From the NCBI GenBank assembly GCA_900765975.1, contig CAAFTS010000009.1:1-8292 (forward strand): a stretch of 8,292 nucleotides of DNA. The letters are read 5' to 3'. The stretch's first letter is position 1. Each line of letters begins with the position of its first letter. The position numbers were made by a program, and so were the translations under genes. The notes beneath the pieces were generated by a model. It did not search any database, was not told where the DNA came from, and saw nothing but the letters and a program-made list of their open reading frames with translations. The stretch comes from Lachnospiraceae bacterium. GTDB taxonomy: Bacteria; Bacillota; Clostridia; Lachnospirales; Lachnospiraceae. This document shows, one piece after another, positions 1-5,047 of this stretch.

Positions 1-239
1 ATTTTAACCAACTTGCAGCATTACAGAAAGCAAAAGAGGCTGTTGACCGTTTTCGAAAGAATCATCCAAAGTTTCCTCCTTTTCTAGAGGCCGTCGGCAG
101 ACATGCATTGAAAGATGGTACTTTGATCGAGATTTCAGTAACTACACCCGATGGAACAAAATACGAATCCAATCTCCGGTTAAATTCTGAGGATATGGAA
201 CTTATGGAGATGCTGACTTCTATGAGTAAAATGGTTTAG
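1..239 (+). CDS. 3' end of a hypothetical protein (5' end outside the window)
   Basis: The frame that starts at base 3 is open from the window edge to a TAG at 237-239 and gives the last 78 residues of a protein. It begins with a probable helix rich in Lys, Glu and Ala (ALQKAKEAVDRFRKNHPKF), followed by a Pro-containing turn and an acidic/hydrophobic tail (RLNSEDMELMEMLTSMSKMV). The middle part (IEISVTTPDGTKYESNLRL) looks like two short beta strands. No catalytic motif, signal peptide or membrane span is visible. It is the only gene on the plus strand and it converges on trxA, with a shared terminator between them. I do not recognise the family. The amphipathic helix and small size would suit a small cytosolic accessory protein, but that is a guess. 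Confidence 0.8.
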   Translation, partial: FNQLAALQKAKEAVDRFRKNHPKFPPFLEAVGRHALKDGTLIEISVTTPDGTKYESNLRLNSEDMELMEMLTSMSKMV

Positions 240-301
240 CTGGTACTTTTATCCATTTCCGAACCTAAGGATGCGGCAAATTGGAAGAATTTTTCATTCA
301 A

Positions 302-343
302 AAAAGGAAGGGATTTCGTCTTTCGACAAAACCTCTTCCTTTT
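302..343. terminator. Bidirectional rho-independent terminator
   Basis: Arms at 302-320 and 325-343 pair over 19 positions (16 Watson-Crick pairs, one G-U, two mismatches) around a TTTC loop. Read on the plus strand the right arm ends in TTTT followed by CTTCT. Read on the minus strand the stem ends in a run of six T. It can therefore stop both the plus-strand hypothetical gene and the trxA transcript arriving from the right. Confidence 0.9.
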
Positions 344-396
344 CTTCTGCAAGCCAATGCTCGCAAGATTTCTAAATTTTAAAAATCAGCATTATT

Positions 397-708
397 TTAA
401 ACATTCAGCATTCCCTTTAATACATTTTTCGGGAGCGCTCCGATTTCTTTTTTCACAATTGCTCCATTCTGAAATACTGCAAATGTCGGAATCGTCATTA
501 CGCCATATCTCTGTGCGATTTCCATCTGCTCATCGATATTCACTTTGCAAACCTTTGCGTCGCTGACTTCACCTGCAATTTCTTCTACAACAGGCCCCAT
601 CATTTGGCAAGGTCCGCACCAATCTGCATAAAAATCTACCAATACCGGCTGTTCTGCTTTCAACACTTCCTGCTCAAAATTATCTACTGTTAATTTAACT
701 ACTGACAT
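397..708 (-). CDS. trxA: Thioredoxin
   Basis: A 103-residue cytosolic thioredoxin that reduces protein disulfides, normally recharged by thioredoxin reductase. The active site WCGPC is at residues 30-34 in the usual context (VDFYADWCGPCQMM), and the cis-proline loop TIPTF has Pro74. A conserved-type NIDE segment follows the third strand, and the C-terminal helix is KNVLKGMLNV. Length is typical for the family (about 105). One additional cysteine, Cys54, lies outside the active site. A strong AGGAGG ribosome site (717-722) sits 8 bases before the ATG. No thioredoxin reductase gene is in the window. The gene is last in the row after a Crp/Fnr-type regulator, with a 132-base gap that holds its own probable promoter and two palindromes, so it is probably transcribed at least partly on its own. 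It ends about 50 bases before the shared terminator. Confidence 0.97.
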   Translation of the reverse strand: MSVVKLTVDNFEQEVLKAEQPVLVDFYADWCGPCQMMGPVVEEIAGEVSDAKVCKVNIDEQMEIAQRYGVMTIPTFAVFQNGAIVKKEIGALPKNVLKGMLNV

Positions 709-761
709 TGTGATATCCTCCTGATTTTCATTCTATAACTTTTGTTTATTTTTTCGTTTTC

Positions 762-777
762 ATGTTATCTTTAACAT
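762..777. promoter_or_regulatory. Palindrome ATGTTA-N4-TAACAT at the predicted trxA start site
   Basis: A perfect 6-base inverted repeat with a 4-base spacer (762-767 and 772-777). It covers the first bases of the transcript predicted from the -10 at 786-791, a classic position for a repressor. It resembles a shortened Rex-type site, but the spacing between the TGTTA/TAACA halves is 4 rather than 6, so the binding protein is unknown. It could also be a weak 5'-leader hairpin. Confidence 0.4.
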
Positions 778-785
778 CTGACTAT

Positions 786-791
786 AGTATA
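786..791 (-). promoter_or_regulatory. Probable trxA promoter -10 element (TATACT)
   Basis: On the minus strand TATACT differs from TATAAT at one base and would place transcription start near 779, giving a leader of about 70 bases before the trxA ATG. The -35 position (809-814, ACAGAA on the minus strand) has no resemblance to TTGACA and abuts the palindrome at 812-826, which suggests dependence on an activator. An overlapping TATAGT (781-786) is an alternative -10. Confidence 0.5.
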
Positions 792-811
792 TCACTTTTT
801 TTTGCTTTTTC

Positions 812-826
812 TGTGATAAAATCACA
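812..826. promoter_or_regulatory. Crp/Fnr-type operator TGTGA-N5-TCACA upstream of trxA
   Basis: A perfect palindrome of TGTGAT and ATCACA around three bases. Its half-sites are those of the E. coli CRP consensus, although the spacer is one base shorter than the canonical N6. The centre, 819, is about 40 bases upstream of the predicted trxA start, close to the -41.5 position of class II activator sites. A further GTGAT half-site (791-795) lies exactly 30 bases away, in the same orientation as one arm. The adjacent gene encodes a Crp/Fnr-family protein. Confidence 0.55.
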
Positions 827-840
827 TTTATTTTTAGAGG

Positions 841-1506
841 TTATATTTTTGCCAGTTTTCCTGCATCCAATACTTCAACCTTGCCTCGGGTCAATTTTAC
901 AAGACCGTCCAGTTGAAACTGTTTCAGTAGCCTCGTTACTACTTCTCGCGCAGTTCCCAGATCTCTTGCAAGAGCATCATGTGTAATCGTCAACGTATCC
1001 GTTCCTGCCAGCGCCCGATGCTCCAGAATTGCATTTGCAAGCCTTGAAGCCACATTTGAAAATACATATTGATTAAATAGCCACATAATATCAGAAAATC
1101 GCTCAGAAATCATTTCCAACGTATAGTCTTTGACCGCTGCATTTTCGTCATGAATCTTCTTATATACAAACTTTGGAATCGTACAGATTACAGCATCTGA
1201 TTCCAGTTCCATATCCAATTCAATATCCATCCCCTTCATCATACACGCTGCACTTAAAATGCTGACATCCCCTTCAATCAGTCGAAATAACGTTATTTCG
1301 CCTCCATTTGGTGATGTCACAAAAACACGCGCTTGTCCGGTATGAATAATCTGAACCCCCGCGCACTCGCTTCCGTCGTAATGCAATAAAGTACCTTTCG
1401 GATATGAATTTTCCACCATACTTTCCAGCAGATTACACTGTTCCTTTTGTGTCAATTCCTTCCAAAACGGAAATACTCGATCTAATTCTAATCTTTCCTG
1501 AATCAT
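841..1506 (-). CDS. Crp/Fnr-family transcriptional regulator
   Basis: A 221-residue protein with an N-terminal cyclic-nucleotide-type beta-roll (about 10-120; YPKGTLLHYDGSECAGVQII, then the LFRLIEGDVSILSAAC segment), a long dimerisation helix (about 122-150) and a C-terminal winged helix (about 154-214). The recognition helix TAREVVTRLLKQF has Arg187, Glu188 and Arg192, aligning with the CRP residues that read TGTGA. The cAMP pocket motif of CRP (GE...RSA) is absent, so cAMP is unlikely to be the ligand. Cysteines are at 24, 48, 88 and 108; they are scattered and lack the N-terminal cluster of FNR, so an FNR-type 4Fe-4S centre is not supported, though thiol sensing remains possible. The ATG overlaps the purD stop as ATGA, with GAGG seven bases ahead, implying translational coupling. 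Effector and targets are unknown; trxA is the obvious candidate target. Confidence 0.9.
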   Translation of the reverse strand: MIQERLELDRVFPFWKELTQKEQCNLLESMVENSYPKGTLLHYDGSECAGVQIIHTGQARVFVTSPNGGEITLFRLIEGDVSILSAACMMKGMDIELDMELESDAVICTIPKFVYKKIHDENAAVKDYTLEMISERFSDIMWLFNQYVFSNVASRLANAILEHRALAGTDTLTITHDALARDLGTAREVVTRLLKQFQLDGLVKLTRGKVEVLDAGKLAKI

Positions 1507-2780
1507 TCTTCTGCCTCGTCAATCGCCTTTCCAATATCGTGACGCATATATTTGTTGTCGAACTGTACCCATTCTGTTGCTGCATACGCATTCGCGCGCG
1601 CTTCTTTTAAGTCTTTTCCTTTTGCTGTAACGCCCAGTACACGACCACCGTTTGTTACAATCTGTTCTCCGTCAAACTTCGTTCCTGCATGGAAACAATA
1701 GTAACCCTCATGTTTCTTAAATTCTTCCAGTCCATGAATCGGATATCCCTTTTCATAGGAAACTGGATATCCTTCCGATGCAAGAACTACACAAACAGCC
1801 GCATTGTCCTCAAACTGCAAATCAATCTGATCCAATGTACCATCGATACACGCCTCTGCCACTTCAACCAAATCGTTTTTCATTCTCGGCAATACCACCT
1901 GTGCCTCCGGATCTCCAAAACGAGCATTATACTCCAGCACCTTTGGTCCCTCCTCTGTCAACATCAAACCAAAGAAAATAATTCCTTTAAATTCTCTGCC
2001 TTCTGCTGCCATGGCATCCACCGTTGCCTGATAAATGTATTGATTACAAAACTCTTCTACTTCTTTTGTATAGAACGGACTTGGAGAAAATGTTCCCATA
2101 CCTCCGGTATTTAATCCGGTATCTCCATCGCCTGCACGTTTATGATCCTGTGCACTCGTCATTGTCTTGATCGTCTTTCCGTCTACAAAGGACAATACCG
2201 AAACCTCGCGCCCCGTCATAAATTCTTCGATTACCATTTCATTTCCGGCGCTGCCGAACTTCTTATCCAGCATAATTTCCCTAACGCCGGCCTTTGCCTC
2301 TTCCAGATTCTGACAGATTAATACCCCTTTGCCCAGAGCCAGTCCATCTGCTTTCAATACAATCGGAAATTTTGCAGTTTCAAGATATGCCAGTGCCGCA
2401 TCCGGCTCTGTAAAATTCTCATATGCCGCTGTCGGAATATTGTATTTTTTCATCAAATCCTTAGAAAATGCTTTAGAGCCTTCCAAAATCGCAGCATTTT
2501 TTCTCGGTCCGAATGTACGGATTCCTGCTGCCTCCATCTCATCTACAAGACCACCGACCAACGGATCATCCATTCCCACAATCACCAGATCAATTGCTGT
2601 TTCCTTTGCAAATGCCACCAGCTTGTCAAATTCCATCGCCCCAATTGCAACACACTCTGCATATTCTGCAATTCCAGCATTTCCCGGTGCACAATAAATC
2701 TTCTCTACCTTCCGACTTTTTGCAACACTTGCTGCAATTGCATGCTCTCTTCCGCCGCTACCTACGATTAATACTTTCAT
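1503..2780 (-). CDS. purD: Phosphoribosylamine-glycine ligase (GAR synthetase)
   Basis: A 425-residue cytosolic enzyme joining 5-phosphoribosylamine and glycine with ATP to make GAR, step 2 of de novo purine synthesis. The N-terminal Rossmann-like domain starts MKVLIVGSGGREHA (GREHA at 10-14). The ATP-grasp part has KADGLALGKGV (143-153), the QDHKRAGDGDTG loop followed by NTGGMG (211-229), and the metal/ATP segment EYNARFGDPEAQ (283-294). Length matches the family (about 420-430), with no sign of a fusion to PurN or PurM. In place of the common GPE-PLV motif it has GMDDPLVGG (69-77), which I regard as a clostridial variant. GAGGAG precedes the ATG by about 7 bases. It lies 13 bases after purN, and its stop overlaps the regulator gene start. 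Confidence 0.97.
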   Translation of the reverse strand: MKVLIVGSGGREHAIAASVAKSRKVEKIYCAPGNAGIAEYAECVAIGAMEFDKLVAFAKETAIDLVIVGMDDPLVGGLVDEMEAAGIRTFGPRKNAAILEGSKAFSKDLMKKYNIPTAAYENFTEPDAALAYLETAKFPIVLKADGLALGKGVLICQNLEEAKAGVREIMLDKKFGSAGNEMVIEEFMTGREVSVLSFVDGKTIKTMTSAQDHKRAGDGDTGLNTGGMGTFSPSPFYTKEVEEFCNQYIYQATVDAMAAEGREFKGIIFFGLMLTEEGPKVLEYNARFGDPEAQVVLPRMKNDLVEVAEACIDGTLDQIDLQFEDNAAVCVVLASEGYPVSYEKGYPIHGLEEFKKHEGYYCFHAGTKFDGEQIVTNGGRVLGVTAKGKDLKEARANAYAATEWVQFDNKYMRHDIGKAIDEAEE

Positions 2781-2793
2781 CGCTGTCTCCTCT

Positions 2794-3420
2794 TTATTTC
2801 AAAATCAATACTTTTCCATTCATAACCGCAACTTTACCATTTGCAATCAAGTCAATTGCCTGAGGCAGAATCTTCCACTCCGCCTGCTCCATGACACGAT
2901 GTTGCAAAACTTCCGGTGTATCTCCCATTTCCACATCCACTGCTTTTTGCAGAAGGATTGGGCCTGTATCTGTTCCTTCATCCACCAGATGCACCGTTGC
3001 GCCTACCACCTTAACACCTCGTGCCAGTGCCGCCTCATGCACCTTTAATCCATAGTATCCGGTTCCGCAAAATGCCGGAATCAAAGATGGATGGATATTG
3101 ATAATACGATTTCTATACGCCGCAATCATTTCCGGTGGAATCACTACAAGAAATCCTGCCAATACAATCAGATCCGGTTTATAAGCATTTACCGCATCCA
3201 AAAGTTTTTCATTAAAGATTGCTCTGGATTCAAAATCTTTTGGGGATACACATTGTGCCGAAATTCCATGCTTTTTCGCACGCTCCAAAGCATACGCATT
3301 TGGATTGTTACTAATCACACCGACCAGTTCTGTATTTGTAATTGTCTTATTCTCCACCGCATCGATAATTGCCTGTAGGTTGGTTCCACCACCGGAAACC
3401 ATAACAACCACTCTTAACAT
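2794..3420 (-). CDS. purN: Phosphoribosylglycinamide formyltransferase (GAR transformylase, folate-dependent)
   Basis: A 208-residue enzyme that transfers a formyl group from 10-formyltetrahydrofolate to GAR, giving FGAR (step 3 of purine synthesis). It shows the N-terminal phosphate-binding loop VSGGGTNLQAII (8-19), the segment DLIVLAGFLVVIPPEMI (83-99), and the catalytic set Asn108, His110 (NIHPSLIP) and Asp151 (VDEGTDTGPILLQ), matching Asn106/His108/Asp144 of E. coli PurN. Length is normal. The insert FCGTGYYGLKVH (117-128) replaces the shorter YPGLHTHR stretch of the E. coli enzyme, as in many Firmicutes. The gene starts inside purM (7-base overlap), and AAGGAG lies 7 bases before its ATG, so translation is likely coupled to purM. 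Confidence 0.97.
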   Translation of the reverse strand: MLRVVVMVSGGGTNLQAIIDAVENKTITNTELVGVISNNPNAYALERAKKHGISAQCVSPKDFESRAIFNEKLLDAVNAYKPDLIVLAGFLVVIPPEMIAAYRNRIINIHPSLIPAFCGTGYYGLKVHEAALARGVKVVGATVHLVDEGTDTGPILLQKAVDVEMGDTPEVLQHRVMEQAEWKILPQAIDLIANGKVAVMNGKVLILK

Positions 3421-4445
3421 AAAGTAACTCCTTTGTCTCCTGCCTCAATGTGTCCTACTACATACGGAGTATCTCCTGCCGCTTTGATTGCCTCCATTGT
3501 TTTCTCAACATCAGCCGGATCTACTGCTACAATCATACCAAGTCCCATATTATATGTATTGTACATCATCTGTTCTTCAATATTTCCTGTTTTTGCAAGC
3601 AGTCCAAAAATAGGCGGTACCGGATAGCTGTCCTTTTCTACCACTGCATGAACACCGTCGCAGAGCATTCTCGGAATGTTTTCATAAAATCCTCCGCCTG
3701 TGATATGGCTGCACGCTTTGACTGTCACACCAGCATTCTTAATGTTTTTCAATGCCTTTACGTAAATTCTGGTAGGCGCCAGAAGAGCTGCTCCCAAAGT
3801 CGTTCCCAATTCTTCATAATAGGTATCCAAAGATTCTTTTGTCATCTCGAATACCTTTCTGACAAGTGAAAATCCATTGCTGTGTACACCGGAAGATGCC
3901 ATTCCAATCAGGACATCTCCGTCTTTCAGATTCTCTCCTGTAATCATATCCTTTTTGTCACAAACGCCTACTGCAAATCCAGCAAGATCGTAATCCTCTT
4001 CCGGCATCAGCCCCGGATGCTCCGCTGTCTCGCCACCGATCAAAGCAGCATCTGACTGCAGACATCCTTCTGCCACACCGCTCACAATAGAGGCAATTTT
4101 TTCCGGATAATTTTTACCGCATGCAATATAATCTAAAAAGAACAGCGGCTCTCCACCGGCACATGCAATATCATTAACACACATTGCCACTGCATCAATT
4201 CCGATGGTATCATGCTTATCCATGATCATCGCCAATTTTACCTTTGTTCCACAGCCGTCCGTACCGGACAACAGAACCGGCTCTTCCATCTCTTTAATTT
4301 TAGCAAGTGAAAATGCTCCTGAAAATCCGCCCAATCCGCCAAGCACCTCTTCTCGCATTGTCTTCTTTACATGCTCTTTCATCAACTCTACTGACTGATA
4401 TCCAGCCTCAATATCTACACCTGATGTCTTATAATCCATACCCAT
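3414..4445 (-). CDS. purM: Phosphoribosylformylglycinamidine cyclo-ligase (AIR synthetase)
   Basis: A 343-residue homodimer-type enzyme that closes the imidazole ring of FGAM with ATP to make AIR, step 5 of the pathway. Hallmarks in order: YKTSGVDIEAG (5-15), GGLGGF (36-41), SGTDGCGTK (60-68), GIDAVAMCVNDI (82-93), GGETAEHPG (137-145), SSGVHSNGFSL (184-194), LAPTRIYVK (222-230) and HITGGGFYENIPR (247-259). These match E. coli PurM closely, and length agrees (about 345). There are two in-frame ATGs near the start; the first was kept because an AAGGAG ribosome site lies 9 bases before it and 15 from the second. A hairpin followed by TTTT stands in the 58-base gap after purE and may reduce its expression relative to purE. 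Confidence 0.97.
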   Translation of the reverse strand: MGMDYKTSGVDIEAGYQSVELMKEHVKKTMREEVLGGLGGFSGAFSLAKIKEMEEPVLLSGTDGCGTKVKLAMIMDKHDTIGIDAVAMCVNDIACAGGEPLFFLDYIACGKNYPEKIASIVSGVAEGCLQSDAALIGGETAEHPGLMPEEDYDLAGFAVGVCDKKDMITGENLKDGDVLIGMASSGVHSNGFSLVRKVFEMTKESLDTYYEELGTTLGAALLAPTRIYVKALKNIKNAGVTVKACSHITGGGFYENIPRMLCDGVHAVVEKDSYPVPPIFGLLAKTGNIEEQMMYNTYNMGLGMIVAVDPADVEKTMEAIKAAGDTPYVVGHIEAGDKGVTLC

Positions 4446-4473
4446 CTCTTTTCTCTCCTTTTATTGAAATGCG

Positions 4474-4500
4474 AAAAGGGCTCCTCTCTGAAGCCCTTCT
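4474..4500 (-). terminator. Hairpin with short T tract between purE and purM (partial terminator or processing site)
   Basis: On the minus strand, arms AGAAGGGCT and AGCCCTTTT pair around TCAGAGAGG, and two more inner pairs shrink the loop to AGAGA, for about 11 pairs. The stem ends in TTTT then CGCATTTC, a short U tract. It begins 3 bases after the purE stop codon and ends 28 bases before the purM ATG. It may cause partial termination, or it may protect the purE mRNA end. Confidence 0.55.
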
Positions 4501-4503
4501 ATA

Positions 4504-5004
4504 TTAGTATTCTTCGTAACCCACTTCATCCAGACGTGCTGCCTTAGCCTGTACTGCCTCTTTCATCTCCCGGCTATAATCCTTCAGTTTCGCCAGCAAC
4601 TCTGCGTCAGAAACAGCTAAAATCTTCAATGCGATTAATGCAGCATTCATACCGCCGTCAATAGCAACGGTTGCTACCGGAACCCCCGGCGGCATCTGCA
4701 TAATAGAGAACACTGCATCCATACCATCCAGCTTACTTCCTGAAAGCGGAACTCCTACAACCGGCATCGGGAATAATGCCGCACACATTCCCGGCAAATG
4801 CGCTGCCATACCGGCACCTGCTATAATAACTTTGATTCCTCTGTCTTCCGCACCTTTCGCCCATTCAAAAAATACATCCGGTTCCCGGTGTGCGGAAATG
4901 ATTGTCATCTCATAATCAATTCCAAACTTTTCAAGTGTCTTTGCGGCCTTGCTCATAACTTTCAAATCTGAGTCACTGCCCATTACGATTCCTACTTTTG
5001 GCAT
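4504..5004 (-). CDS. purE: N5-carboxyaminoimidazole ribonucleotide mutase (class I PurE)
   Basis: A 166-residue enzyme producing CAIR, the carboxylated imidazole intermediate of purine synthesis. It carries GSDSD (9-13), the active-site segment SAHREPD (37-43, His39), and GAGMAAHLPGMCAALFPMPVVGVP with the flavodoxin-like fold pattern. SAHR rather than SAHK points to the bacterial class I mutase, which usually works with PurK; purK is not in the window and may be elsewhere or absent. The ribosome site AAAGGTGG is about 7 bases before the ATG. It is the first pur gene of the run, 43 bases after the aminopeptidase stop, and is probably served by a promoter inside that gene. The C-terminal tail (from about 140) is charged and helical, as usual. 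Confidence 0.96.
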   Translation of the reverse strand: MPKVGIVMGSDSDLKVMSKAAKTLEKFGIDYEMTIISAHREPDVFFEWAKGAEDRGIKVIIAGAGMAAHLPGMCAALFPMPVVGVPLSGSKLDGMDAVFSIMQMPPGVPVATVAIDGGMNAALIALKILAVSDAELLAKLKDYSREMKEAVQAKAARLDEVGYEEY

Positions 5005-5047
5005 CCTATGTCCACCTTTCTCGCTCTAAAATCTTACTAATGTAAAA

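Noticed and set aside
812..840. Reading the 812-826 palindrome as a transcription terminator
   Set aside because: A T-rich tail follows it only on the plus strand, where no upstream gene runs toward it; on the minus strand it is followed by A-rich sequence, so it cannot end the pur/regulator transcript by the usual mechanism.
841..1506. Possibility that the regulator is a true FNR oxygen sensor
   Set aside because: The four cysteines (24, 48, 88, 108) are spread out, without the N-terminal Cys cluster of E. coli FNR or the C-terminal cluster of Bacillus Fnr, so an Fe-S cluster cannot be claimed.
1689..2114. Open frame of 141 codons on the plus strand inside purD
   Set aside because: Antisense to a fully intact purD, with low-quality composition (Cys, Ile, Phe, His rich) and no recognisable motif.
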